A DNA stretch of 59,755 nt from Stagonosporopsis chrysanthemi (Eukaryota; Ascomycota; Dothideomycetes; Pleosporales; Didymellaceae), in contig JAFISE010000185.1 in the NCBI GenBank assembly GCA_022560025.1, positions 1 to 59,755 of the forward strand, written 5' to 3'. A program made the position numbers and the translations under genes. Under the pieces are notes generated by a model. It did not search any database. It was not told where the DNA came from and was given only the letters and a program-made list of their open reading frames with translations. Below are positions 1 to 11,106 of this stretch, one piece after another; position 1 is the stretch's first letter; each line of letters begins with the position of its first letter.

Positions 1-59
1 ACGACATGGAGCTAACAATCAAGGCCTTACTACCTGGATTGTCTCCTACAAGGAGCCAG

Positions 60-753
60 TTAGGGCGTTTAGGCTCTTTGGCACCAGCTAGTTCTCAAAA
101 GAGATTAACAAGCATCCTACTATCTAGCGACACAACCCAGGCTGTTAGAGCTTCTGCAACTCGGCTTAGTGTACTCAGATAGCCCGCTGCGTTCACTGCG
201 GCGACCGCACAGACAGACACCAAGGCCAGTACAGAGAGGAGTGCTCCTACAAAGCCTCTTGCGCCAACTGCTGTGGTCTACACCCAGCTAGCCACTCCAA
301 CTGCCCTGCAGCCCCTCGCTGGGTCAACGGGCACATTGTCAAACCTACAAGGGCTGAGCTGAAAGCCATCTGCCGTGCAGGCAAGATAGCACAGCAGCAC
401 CTATACCAAACTGTCGAAGAGACCCTTCAACAGTCAACCTCTCAACTAGAGGCCGCCCAGCGAGAGACCACAGAGCCAGCAGCCCCTCACGCTTCAGCAC
501 AAAGGCTCGAAACAGCTGCAGCACAGAGGCACGAAACAGTTGCAGCTCTTAGAGCTGCTGCTGCTCCTCCTGCACTCGTGTTGACTGACAGCAGAACAAA
601 GAGACTAAGGCGGGCCACCACAGGCCAGAGAAGCCTAAATGTAGGGCAACTGTCAGCCGGCAGCCTTTGCCCTCAACCAACTATCTACACTGACCCGTCC
701 ACCTCAGAGAGGGAAGACGTCAGCATGAGCGATGACCTACCATCCTTATGCTA
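60..753 (+). pseudogene. LINE ORF1 (gag-like) remnant with zinc knuckles
   Basis: The frame that reads CVHCGDRTDRH near 190 continues through cysteine/histidine-rich sequence (C-A-N-C-C-G-L-H...H...C near 265-310), which resembles retroelement gag zinc knuckles that bind the element's RNA. A long alanine/glutamine/glutamate-rich stretch follows, probably helical, ending at a TAG near 751. The left part is broken by stops and its start is not visible. It precedes the endonuclease frame directly, as ORF1 precedes ORF2 in LINEs. The assignment rests on the Cys/His pattern and position; the rest of the protein is not recognisable. Confidence 0.65.
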
Positions 754-799
754 GAACACCCCCACAACACTCCAGCCTCTAGCAGGCATCAACAACCCA

Positions 800-3700
800 G
801 CCTCTGTGTATGCTGGGCCAACGTTGGAAGGTGCTTACCCTAGCACATCACACTACTAGAAACAGCCTATCAGAAAGGCATAGACGTTGTGTGCGTTCAG
901 GAGCCCTTCACATGCGCCAAATCTAGAACCTCTACCCATCCTGGCTTTAAGCACGCTGCACCTATTAGCACCTGGGACAACCCCAATGCGCCAGGCTCTA
1001 CCCGCCCTAGGGTAATGACATACATCCGCAAAGGATCACACCTACACTATTAGACTAGAGAGAGCCTCAATCACCTAGACATGCTGTAGGTAGTAGTAAA
1101 CGGAATCTCTATACTCAACTGCTACAGGCGTCCCCACACTCTAGACGTTATACAATACGTCTCCTGTCTTACACCCCCACCACTGTGCCTTGTAGGAGGA
1201 GACTTCAACGCTAGACACGAATCGTTTGAGCCTACTATCACTGCGGCTAATAGAGGTATAGAGCTTGCCAGGTGGGCTTCTAATGCCTCTATAGACTATA
1301 TTAGGATACTAGGGCAGCCTACGCACAGTGCTAGCTACGTCCTAGATCTTACCTTCTCTAACATACTGTTTGCCCAGTCTGCTGTTGACGCTAGCATGCA
1401 CAGCAGTTCAGACCACAAGACAATAGTAACCTCTATCCCTATCACCACACCAGGCGCTCAGCACCTTGAGCAGTATCACTACAAAGTTGCTAAGGCAAGT
1501 CTCCCTAAGTTCACTAGGCTTGTAGAAATAGGAGTTAAGGGCATCCCAGATCTGCTTGCAGCACAGGATGTAGCACAATTAGACGAATGCGTCAGGCTAC
1601 TCACACAGACAGTAGAGCACTCTATACAGACAGCAGGCAAGCCCAACCGCAAGAGCGGCCGCGCTGCGCCATGGTGGACTGCAGAGTGCAAAGCAGCCTA
1701 TCGCGCCTACAAACAGGCGAGACAGCTCTGCTCTAGCTGTCTACCTAAAGTGAGGCAGACCTTTAAGACTACAGTCTGACAGGCAAAGAGACAATACTAG
1801 AGGCACGTAATTAACAATGCAAAGGATGACAAAGACCTGTTTAAGGTTATTGCCTGGCACAAGCTTACGCCAGAGAACTAAGACGTTCCGCTTATAGTAA
1901 ACAACGTAACTATATCAGACCCCTTAGAGAAGGCAGAGGCTCTTAGAAAGGAAGTTCTTAATTAGTTCTCAGCAGAAGACGACCTTAGCTCCCTCCTAGA
2001 GGAGACTGTAGCTTCGCTCCTATGGAGCACACACATCTCACTAGAGGAAACTGAGCGAAACACAATAGGGGTCTCTAGCACCTTGCTAGGCACTGATTGC
2101 TCTACTGTACAGTTGCTCCGCGCTTGCTGGGCCCATGTGGCAGAGCACATACGAAGGATTTACTAGCGGTGCTTGCAACTTAGTTACTTCCCAACACAAT
2201 AGAAGCTTGCAGAGGTAGCAATGATACTAAAGGCAGGGAAATCAGATCGGACAACGCCCCGCTCCTAGAGACCTATAGCGCTCCTCTCCTGCATTGGAAA
2301 GGGACTAGAACGGACGGTTGCTAGACGAATAGCTTAGACAGCTATGACACACAAGATCCTCAGCCCCCAGCACAGTGGCGCTCTCCCAAAGCGCTCTGCA
2401 GCAGACCTAACAGCAGCATTCACCCATGACACTGAAGCAGCATGGGCACTAAGGCAGCACGTTACAATAGTCACTCTAGACGTGCAGGGCGCGTTTGACG
2501 CTCTCCTTAAGAATCGCCTGCTCCATCAGATAGCCCAGCAGGGCTAGCCTCAAGGGCTGCTGCTCTTTGTAGACTCATTCCTTACTGAACGTAGGGTTCA
2601 AGTCCGCCTCGGCCAGGTCACTACTCCTAGCTACCCTGTTGCCTGTGGCACACCCCAAGGCTCGCCGCTCTCGCCTGTGTTATACACACTATACCTAGCA
2701 GAGCTACTCTCCATAGACACTAAACGGAGGTTTGGGTATGCTGACGATATATGCCTATACCGGGCCTCACACTCTATGGACACCAACGTCGAGCTCCTAG
2801 CAGCAGACCTGAGGCAGATCAGAGCATGGGGAAATGCTAATAAGGTCACCTTTGCTCCAGAAAAGCAAGAAATGATTCACCTAACTAGACAGCGTAGCAC
2901 TCACGCCCCTCCCTGTGTAGTAGACGATCAGCTCACAATCCACCCAATCCTCCCAGGCAGAGAGCACAGTCAGCCCGCTCTGCGGTGGCTAGGAGTCTGG
3001 TTTGACCGCAGACTCACCTTCCAACGACATGTCGCCACACGTACTGCAAAGGCTGCTAGAGTAGCCCATTACATACGCAGCCTAGCTAGGACTACCTATA
3101 GGCCTCCAGCCAGCTCCCTCCGCAAGGCCACCATTGCCTGTGTGTACCCATCACTTCTTTACGGGACTGAATGCTGGTACAGAGGCAGCACTAAACAGGC
3201 ACAAGACCTTAAAACAGACAAGCCTCAAGTAGTCAGTGCCTACGTTGGGTGGCACGTGGCTGCTATAGACAAGGTACTAGCTACAGCAGCAAGAGGCATC
3301 CTGCCAGCCTAGAGAACAACTCCCACAGCTGCACTCTTCCGAGATGCTGGACTGCTACCAGCAGCAGTAGCACTAGAAGAAGCCAAACTTAGATTTGCAG
3401 TGCACCTGCGCACTATAGACGCAGACTACCCTCTAACTAAGCGCACGGAAGCACACATAATAACTAGAGGCGTAAAGACTAGACAGGTCCAGCGAGTTCA
3501 GACCAAAGTACAACAGATGGCGTCCCTCCTACCAGAGATCTCCAGGGCCACACTCACAGCGCCTCACTACTCAGCTAGCTGCCGCACAGATCCAACGCTT
3601 GGTATAGATAAGAAGACTACTGCTAAGGCCTTCTGTAAATAGTGGGCTCAGCTCTTACCATCAGATGTTACCATCTTCTCAGATAGTTCTGAACAGTATA

Positions 3701-4620
3701 CAAAAGAAGGAGAGAAACAAGTTACCTACAGCTTTGCAGTATATCAGAACAGACAGCAGCTGTATAACAGCCAAGGTTCACTTAGCCTGACCTCCCATGT
3801 CTTCGATGCTGAGGCAATAGGAGCATAGAGAGGCCTCCAGCACACAATAAGACAACCTGAGCTTAACACACGCCGCATCTAGCTGTGTATTGACAGCACC
3901 TTAGTTATATGGTGCCTTAGGGGCGACACATCCTCTACCTTACAGTGGGCCTTCCTTAAGTGCCACAGTGCTATAGAGACGCACAATATCTCTATCAAGT
4001 GGGCCCCTAGACACCTTGGCATCGAAGGGAACGAAGCAGCAGATAGGCTAGCTAATCTAGAAGCCCAGCATCCGTCACCCCCAACTAGCAAAGCAGCTAT
4101 ACCAACACTCTCAGGCATCAAGACAATAGCGCGCAAGAGACTGCGCCAGACACAACAAGCCTGGTGGGCTAACGGGAAAAACAAACTCTCTAGATAGTAT
4201 AAAGGCTGGAGTCTTAACTACACACCAGCCAGCATGCCAAAGGAGCTCAATCTACTAAGAGCCACCTTAGCTAGGCTTCTCTCTATCTAAACTAGGCATG
4301 GAGACTTTGCGTAGTATCACCAAAAGTACAACCACAGGGACGCAAATCCTACCTGCTTATGCAGGCAGGACAAGACACTAGAACACCTTGCGCTCTGCCG
4401 CAAGACCCTAGGGACTTTTAGCAGATGGCCGCTTCAACCGTCTTTACTACCGTCTAGCCAGGCTGAGGGTCTAGCCTACACTGCAACGCTAGTAGGGGAT
4501 ACAGATGCCTTTGCAGCCTTTATTACACTTACGCAGTACTACACTAAGATCTGCCCCCGCTAGTTCTTGCAGCCCTGCAACAGCAGCACCTAGCAGAACT
4601 AGGCTTAGCACAATAGCTTT
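800..4620 (+). pseudogene. LINE ORF2 polyprotein: endonuclease, reverse transcriptase, RNase H (broken)
   Basis: Endonuclease motifs are visible as VVCVQEPF near 889, GGDFNARHE near 1195 and the catalytic SSDHKTI near 1402. The reverse transcriptase shows TLDVQGAFD near 2475, the CGTPQGSPLSP block near 2645 and the active-site GYADDI box near 2735. RNase H shows FSDSSE near 3675, DAEAIGA near 3808, IDST near 3888 and GNEAADRLA near 4030. The frame is interrupted by many stops, e.g. in the usual GWP and IAW positions of the RT, where TGG has become TAG. Gly and Trp residues of the family are thus readable through the damage. Intact, the protein would copy the element's RNA by target-primed reverse transcription; this copy cannot. 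Confidence 0.9.
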
Positions 4621-4947
4621 AACACTGTCCACTCCCCCCCCCCTTACCTTCTCCCCCTACCTCTATTCCCTACACTCTCTTCTCCTTTCACTTGGCTCAC
4701 AGATGCCTCAGAAACACAAGGATATCACCCTAGTGTACATGTACTACTCAGTCTCCCCAACTGGAAGGGGAGCTGTAGCTCTGAAATGGTAGCAATACCC
4801 GCGCAGGCAAGAAATGCTTTCTAAGGTAGTGTGTTTGCACTGTAATTTCATAGCTTAGCACGTCGTATATGCCCTTCGGGAGGCGAGATGGTGGACTTAT
4901 TCCTTATCAACTAGACGTAAAATGAATACCAACCAACCAACCAACCT

Positions 4948-5713
4948 ACCTAACGCCGACGTTGTACTCAATAAGTTGAAGGTGCTCACTCTACCTAAGC
5001 CTGTAACTCTACCTGAACAAACTGCACCTACTGCAGCACCTACTGCGCCAAACTGGCTTAAGACCAAGGCTCTGTTGCGGAAGACTGTGGGAGGTAAGGG
5101 TAGCACTCAGTTAGGCCCGCTTAAACAGGCTATCTACCAACTCCACGTCCAGTTTGAGCTGGTACAACACGAATTAGATGAGGCAAAAGAAGAGCTTGCA
5201 ACACAGAAGAAGAAGCCAAAGCGTCTGAAAGTACTGCCCCTATACACACAGCAGATAGAGCAGCAGGGAGGTGCGGTTTAGTGGAGTCCTTCATCTAAAG
5301 CAGAGGCCGACGCACGTGATCGCGCAAATAAGGCCTACCAAGAGCAGTTAGAGCTAGAAAAAGCGACTAAACGAGAGCTTCAACAGACTCAAAAGCTGCT
5401 ACAAGCAAAGGAGAAGGAAGAACAAAAGGTGCAACGTGCGATAGAGAAGGAAGAGCAGGCACGACTTAAAGCTGTGAAGGCTGCTAAAGTAGCTGAACAC
5501 AAGACTAAAGAACAGCGTCAGAAGGAAGCTCGCGATGCTCAAAAAGCTATACAACCACCTAACACAGGCAAGCAAAAGGCTTCACAGTCTGCAGCACCCA
5601 GAAAGAAGCTAAAACGTAGTGCGGTGGGTAGTAGTAGTCAACCTATTGCTTATAAGCGTTCCCTGACCCCTCTACCTACTTATAACCACTGCAGCCGCAA
5701 AATTACTCTATAA
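4948..5713 (+). pseudogene. pogo/Fot1-type transposase, C-terminal remnant
   Basis: From the end of the LINE tail the plus strand reads PNADVVLNKLKV, which matches the segment following the DDE domain of Fot1/pogo transposases (consensus PDVVLxKLxVxLxTP). A GGAV-stop-WSP motif near 5270 and a long Lys/Glu/Ala-rich coiled-coil tail follow, both typical of the C-terminus of fungal Fot1-like DDE_1 transposases. There is one in-frame TAG at 5279, where a sense codon is expected before WSP. The N-terminal and catalytic parts are missing here; they would lie left of the LINE, outside the window. It sits tail to tail with the transposase on the opposite strand. No intact terminal inverted repeat was found by eye. 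Confidence 0.75.
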
Positions 5714-5769
5714 AAAAGACTTAAGTAGCAGATTTTGTCACATAGGTCTATAGATCACTCCACCAAAAA

Positions 5770-7063
5770 ACCTCGTGCTATTATCTACTGTGTGTGGCTC
5801 AATAACCTCATTTTAGTGATACCTTAAAAGGTGGTAGAGTGGCGCATCCCAAGACCGTGCGCAACCCGTGACCATGCACAGTAGTGTATGCAGCTGCACG
5901 TTAAGCTTTAAGAGAACAACGTCTGGCTGACATAGGATAAGGCTAGCGCCTTAAAAAGCTGCGCGTATATTAGCTGGTGTGAATAATCAATTATACGCTG
6001 CCTTAACAGCTAGCAGAAACTCAAGCTTAGTGATATAGTTGATCTAATGCCAGATCAGGCTCTCAATCTCACAGCTATACGCGCGCTTCAGCAGTGAGAA
6101 GCAGCCAACGTCAATAGGCTAGAGCAGGTAAGATAAGTAAGGTAGCATGCAGAGCGTATAGATATTGCTCTCCTTACAGAGCTCTTAAAATTTAAGAGAG
6201 TGGTAGCTCTTGTAGCTATCAAGGATAAGCAGGCAACGCGCTCCTACTGTACGAGCCTTTGTGTGAGCGTCAAAGTGCTTTAGCTACTTAACTCCTAGCT
6301 AGTTGGTTGTCTATCTGTTGTTGCTAACTGCAATTGCCTAGTTGCGTGGGATTGATGCTTCCTTATACTAAGCAGAGAGGTGGTACTGGCCAGTCAAGAT
6401 TAGGAACAGCGGGATAGACTAGCTAGCAGCGTTGATTGCAGCAACTAGCGTCGCCCACTTGCGATTGCCTGGCTGGATAGACTTTGGCCTGCCTCTCCTC
6501 TCTGACGCTGTTACAACAAGCTGCGTTGTAATCTTGCCTAGCATAAAGCTAGCCTTGTTGAAGTTGTAGACGTCCTTATTGCAGGTGCTGTACTTAGCTT
6601 TTGTCTGCTCTACAAGCTTAAACTAGCTCCTAATTAGTACAGGATCCTTGCATAGAGCTCTCTGCCTATTGTACGCTCAATTGAAACGTGTCTTAAGACT
6701 GTCTGTACGCTTAACAAAGTTGGCTGGCTACTTCTGCCTAACCTAGCCTGCGCTGCGCGCAGCCAGCAGTTTATTAGCTATCTAGCGTATAGCTGCGTAC
6801 GTAGGCGCAAATCTGCGTGCGTCTAGATTAAGTATATAGCAGACTATCACCTCCTCTTCTAGCTGAGTGAGCTTCTTTGAGTTGGGCTGGCAATTGCGTT
6901 GGGCGAGCTTCCCAGCGCGTCAGTTATTGAGTGTGGATTTTGGAACGTTATAGACTGCTGCAGCACGCCTAGAGCTACTTAGCTGGTGCCTATCAAGAGA
7001 AGTAGAGGCAAGAAGAATATCAGCTTGATTGTAAGATAATAGAGCACGTTGTGGTGGAGCCAT
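5770..7063 (-). pseudogene. pogo/Fot1-type DDE transposase, nearly full length, broken
   Basis: Read from the ATG at 7063, the minus strand gives a helix-turn-helix start (RRAAAVYNVPKSTLNN), a CENP-B-like HTH (FAPTYAAIR), the first catalytic Asp in KDVYNFNKASFMLGK, the second in LLILDSYKSYHS and the LLQPIDVGCF-like block with a TAG in place of the Gln. A short PDVVLLKLNVQLHT end follows near 5870. This is the domain order of Fot1/pogo transposases in the Tc1-mariner superfamily. About twenty in-frame stops, TAG most often with several TGA and TAA, destroy it. It is a different copy from the plus-strand remnant next to it. Element ends are not clear. Confidence 0.85.
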
Positions 7064-7102
7064 AGCGATAGGTAGCTTCAAAGCTGTGCAAACTTGGTGG
7101 GG

Positions 7103-7133
7103 TGGCCGACTCGCTTGCCTGGCCGACTCGCTT
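7103..7133. repeat. Short direct repeat (TGGCCGACTCGCTT x2)
   Basis: The 14-mer TGGCCGACTCGCTT occurs at 7103-7116 and again at 7120-7133, three bases apart. It lies between the start of the minus-strand pogo transposase and the ATG of the P450 pseudogene, so it may mark an element edge or simply be part of the old P450 leader. It has no obvious partner at the other side of the pogo element. Confidence 0.6.
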
Positions 7134-7146
7134 ATCCGTTACGTTA

Positions 7147-8850
7147 ATGTTCTTGGATCAAGTCTTACCTCTTACCTTTTCGTCATCCCTGGCTCTGCTG
7201 GTAGTGGCTTTTGTTCTTTACAGTCTTTTAAACAAGTATGGTCATGGCATCAACCATATTCCAGGGCCTTTCCTAGCGGCCTACTTAGACTACTGGAGAC
7301 TTTTCCTTGTGTGGGGTCGCCGGCTAGAGCTCACTCATGTTCAGCTTCACAAAAAGTATGGAGACTTTGTTCGTATAGGACCGAAAACAGTCCTTGTATC
7401 AAACTGGAAGGCGGTGCGAAAAATCTACGGCCTGAACTCTGGTTACATCAAAGTGAGTTCTGCATTTATTGAAAGAAGTATACAGCAGAAGCAATACTAA
7501 TGCTACGTATAAAGTCTAGTTTCTACCTAGTACAGCAGAATGTCGCAAGAGGAAAACTGCTCCACAGTCTCTTCAATACCACTGACGATCAGTTCTACAG
7601 CAAACTCCGGCGCTCTGTAGCCAATGCTTACTTAATAAGCACACTAGTTCAATTTAAGCCTATGGTTGATTTGACTATAGTAGCCTTTGTCAAACAGATT
7701 AACGAACAATTTGCAGACAAAACTAGATCTGCTAGCATTGCAGATTTTAGGACAGAGCTCTACTACTATGCATTTGACGTTATTAGAGAGCTTACCTTTT
7801 CAAAACAGTTAGGATTTATTAAACAAGGAAAAGACATTAAGGGCATAATTAGAACACTAGAGAAGTTGTTAGATTACTTTGCTGTTGTAAGCAACTTGTA
7901 AACCTAGGTAGTCTCTGATTTAAGTAACAATTTTGTCAAAATAGGTTAGGCAGATTCTGTGGCTTAATTAGTTGTTCCTTAAAAATCCTATCCTTCTGTA
8001 GTGTAACAATTACAGACTAGTTAACACTACCTCCCTAGTTGCAGTCTTTGCAAAAGCAAGGATAGTAAGTCAGCTCAAAAAAAACACTTGACTCAGTAAC
8101 GTTACTAAGAGTTAACTTAGAAAAGACTTTCTTAATTAATTTTTAAAAGCTAATAAGAAAGATCCTGCTTTTATCAGCAATAAACGCGTGTTAGCACTTA
8201 CAGTAGCCAATATCTTTGCAGGTGCAGACACTACTACTATTACTCTAAGAACAGTCTTCTATTTCCTGTTAAAAAACCCAGAGTGCTTAAGCTAACTTCT
8301 CTCTGAACTTAAAGACTCTGACCTCAGCTCCTAAGATTAGATTTTGTCTTAGGACTAGACACAAAAGTTACCATATCTAGGCGCAGTTATCTAAGAATCA
8401 CTTTAAATGCATCCTGCAGTTAGCCTACTGCTAGAACGAGTTGTTCCTGCTACTAGCCTTAATGTAAATAGATTGTTTATTCCTCTGGGAACTATTGTCA
8501 GTACAACTGCTTAAGCAATTTATGCTAAAACTTCAATTTTTGGCCCAGATCTAGAGGAATACAACCTAGAGCAATAGCTAGTAGCGTCTAAGACTAAGAA
8601 AGCTAAGATAAATAATGCGCTTTTCTCCTTTGGAATAGGCTCAAGAACTTGTATTAGAAAGAACATCAGCCTTCTAGAGATGTATAAACTTGTTCTAACA
8701 GTGCTTAGACAATTTAAGGTAAGCATCCTTTGACTACACCTTACTCCTATTCTGCATTGTTTAGACAAACGCTTACAATCACTAATAACTAGGTCACGTT
8801 TGCAAATAATAACAGTAATTAGACTTTGCACAATGCTTAGTTTGTAAAGC
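7147..8850 (+). pseudogene. Cytochrome P450 pseudogene (pisatin demethylase/benzoate hydroxylase-like)
   Basis: The ATG at 7147 opens an intact N-terminus: a hydrophobic membrane anchor (residues 5-28), then the proline-rich hinge IPGPFLAAY. A clean 62-nt intron (7453-7514, GTGAGT...TACTAAT...AAAG) joins to SSFYLVQQ and a P450 C-helix region. Past about 7880 the frame is broken by stops, but AGADTTTITLRT (I helix), the ESL-stop-MHP block (ExxR, Arg codon lost) and FSFGIGSRTCIRK (heme loop with the Cys) are readable. In the heme loop the usual Gly after Cys-Ile is Arg, explained by TGGA to TAGA. Intact, it would be an ER-anchored haem monooxygenase. The 3' limit is approximate, with a possible last intron near 8720-8765. 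It probably belonged to the neighbouring cluster. Confidence 0.88.
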
Positions 8851-9572
8851 AAACAGACTTTTATGTTTGTTTCAAGCGACGCACAGAGGACTTGTGAAAA
8901 TGTGCTGCAAAGGACATAGAATAGCAGTAGAATGTACTAGAGATAATACAGGCCTCTTAAATGTCTTGTGTTTAGATAGTATTATCTAATATTAAGCATT
9001 TTGAGATGCGTACCATCATTGATGTCGGCAAGTATTGCCAACTCAAAGCCACAGGCTGGATTCTGAACCTCAACAACCTTATGTGTCACAATAGACTAAA
9101 GGCAGACTGTAAATCTATTGTTAGTTGATTGACTGATAATTTTCCACGTCATTCAGCTAATCCAACGTAACCTGGCCTCCTAAAGGGCGCGTCTGACGTG
9201 TAAAGATGGAAATTTTTACAAAAAAGTTCCTATTGTAACTTACATGTCTATGTTGAAGTGATGTTGCGAAAGTGATATCCAAGTAGATGATGCGGGGATG
9301 GGACAATTGGAGTCAAATCTCAGTTCACATACTATCTGTCCACTACGAACACGACTGCAGTGGGGTTGAGCTTGTAATTTGAGGAAGAAAGTAAGGAAGG
9401 CAAAACGGCCAAGACACAATAACCAGTCAATTGTCAACGTAATACAGTAGTGTACAACATGAACAAAATCGTCATTGAGCACGTATTTCCATCTCGCGAT
9501 TGTGAAAACGACCCAAGTTGCATCAATGTAACCTCTCTCTATTCATCAAGGTGTTTTGCTCATTGCTTTAGG
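8851..9572. other. Spacer between two dead oxygenase genes, no gene seen
   Basis: I see no convincing coding frame here. From about 8990 the base composition returns to normal, with CCA, TGG and CG-containing words present, unlike the mutated gene bodies on either side. Small open frames on both strands have no recognisable motif. Confidence 0.6.
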
Positions 9573-11106
9573 TTACAAAGTCGGCTTGAGTGCCTTCTTC
9601 CACTCCTGCTTGGCATCCGACGCTGCATTATATAAATACAACCAATTAGTAAACAAAGTGTTCCCTATTAAGTTTAGGCTTCTATTATAATCACTAACTG
9701 CAAAGATCTAGGTGCGCATGTTGAGCATTAGACCTTTACCTATATAGATAAAGAATTAGTTAGTCCAGGATCCCTGCTGTATAGTGTGCACACAGCTTAT
9801 GCGCATTTAATGATAGAGCTGCAGCAGTTCTAGGAGTTTATCAATGTGATTTATGTGAGAAAGGATAGTCCCTATTGCAGATGCGTCCTTAATAGCTATT
9901 GCAGCCCCTTGTGCAAGATAGGGGAGTGTTGTGTAAATAGTGTCTCTAAGAAACATCAATTTGTTGCTCAGATAAATCTACTCCTTAATAGGGGGAATGT
10001 CAATTAGTTGCTATCTTTCTACGTTCTTGGGTAGGAATTCGAGCAGTTTATTGACGCTACAGCAGTACAGTTAGTCAGAGTTCTAACTAGAGTGTACGTA
10101 GCCTACTTACATTAGGTTCTAGCTAGCAAAAGCTTTTTTAACTTCAGTAGCAGTAGAAGGAGCTTTGTACCTGACTATCTTGCAGTTATCTAGGATAACA
10201 AGTAGTAGGTTAAAGTATTTTTCCTTAGAGACGTTGTATCTAGCTTAGTTATTACGTAAATAGTCTAAAGGAGATCAAGCTACGTACCTAATAATATAAT
10301 AATCTGGCCCTAGCTATTGCTTAAAGCTAGGGCAAGTACTTAACTCTGCAAGATCTAGATCTGCTAACAGCTTTTTAGCAGGTATAACAACTTAAAAGTA
10401 CGTGTCACCTGTCTTATTAGGCTCTGTTGCGATCCTAACAGCCTTGCGCGCCAAGCTCTTAACGCTGTCAGCAGCAATAACTAAATCACCCTAGACTTTT
10501 GTCCTATCTACTAGGATAACACATCCTTTATCTAGTAAGTATTCAGCAACTTTACTTGCTTTTTAGACGTCTGCTCTACTCTGTTGTGCTGCTTAAAGGA
10601 GAACTGTATAGTAATCTAGCTAGAAAACCTGCTAATATAGAGCCCTAAAACGTTTACAAACATTATAAAGAGCTGTGTGTCTAAGACTCTTCCCTGTCTC
10701 CTAGCTCCTGTAATTAATTTTGTTAGGTTGCAATGTAATTAAATTTATTTAGGCTTCTAAACCCTAACATATAAGTTCTTGTAAAGCGTTTAGGGGTACT
10801 TAGATACCTGCACTAATCTATTGTTTGCGCAAAAGTTAGCTACTATGCTAGAATTCTAGATAATAGTAAGTGCGTTTCATAGAATGCTGTTATAAATCTA
10901 TGGCAAATAACTCTTTAAAGGAATCTCTAAAGAGGATGCTGAGGATTGCGCAGTCTGACTGCAGAGAGGTGACTTGCCTTAATAAACTCTAGGGCTTGCT
11001 CCAGAACAATAACCTTATAACTAGCCTTTCTTAGCAAGATAGCTGCCCCTAGACTGCCTATTCCTGCACCAACAATCACAATTCTTAAACTCCTTCCTGC
11101 TTTCAT
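9573..11106 (-). pseudogene. FAD-dependent monooxygenase pseudogene (salicylate hydroxylase-like)
   Basis: From the ATG at 11106 the minus strand reads RIVIVGAGIGSLGAAILLRK, the GxGxxG dinucleotide-binding start of class A flavoprotein monooxygenases, ending the first beta-alpha-beta unit with VIVLEQA. Further on GDLVIAADSVKS (the DG/ADG motif) and PYLAQGAAIAIKDASA (usual GDAxHxxxPxxxQGAxxAIEDA region) are recognisable. An undamaged ending, LYNAASDAKQEWKK, leads to a stop at 9573. The middle is shredded by TAG/TAA stops. Family members hydroxylate aromatic acids such as salicylate using NAD(P)H and O2. The first ~25 and last ~70 bases look unmutated while the body is heavily changed. It is transcribed toward the dead P450. 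Confidence 0.85.

Larger units (their letters stand above)
1..4947 (+). mobile_element. Tad-type LINE (non-LTR retrotransposon), 5' end outside the window, mutated
   Basis: In order on the plus strand I can read a gag-like zinc-knuckle region (about 60-753), an AP-type endonuclease (about 800-1500), a reverse transcriptase (about 2150-3200), an RNase H domain (about 3655-4150) and a C-terminal C-x2-C...H...C segment near 4350-4400. That order with an RNase H domain fits the Tad clade of fungal LINEs. The 3' end is a short untranslated region closing in an (AACC)n run at about 4929-4946, a LINE-like tail. Both reading frames carry many in-frame stops, nearly all TAG, so this copy is dead. The start lies left of the window, so full length and target-site duplication cannot be judged. 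The tail abuts pogo transposase sequence, suggesting insertion into that element. Confidence 0.9.

Noticed and set aside
800..4620. Recoded TAG (stop reassignment) in the LINE
   Set aside because: Housekeeping genes in the same window use TAG as a normal stop (e.g. ATG15 and VPS9-domain genes end at TAG), and the stops fall at mutated TGG/CAG positions.
4922..4947. An ORF start at 4922 for the pogo remnant
   Set aside because: The first residues are translated (AACC)n LINE tail, not transposase.
5880..5960. Possible extra gene in the spacer after the pogo tail on the plus strand
   Set aside because: Read on the minus strand this is the C-terminal part of the second transposase; the plus-strand frames are shadows.
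7102..7146. Earlier P450 start at 7102
   Set aside because: That codon is GTG and the stretch encodes part of a direct repeat; ATG 7147 begins the normal membrane anchor.
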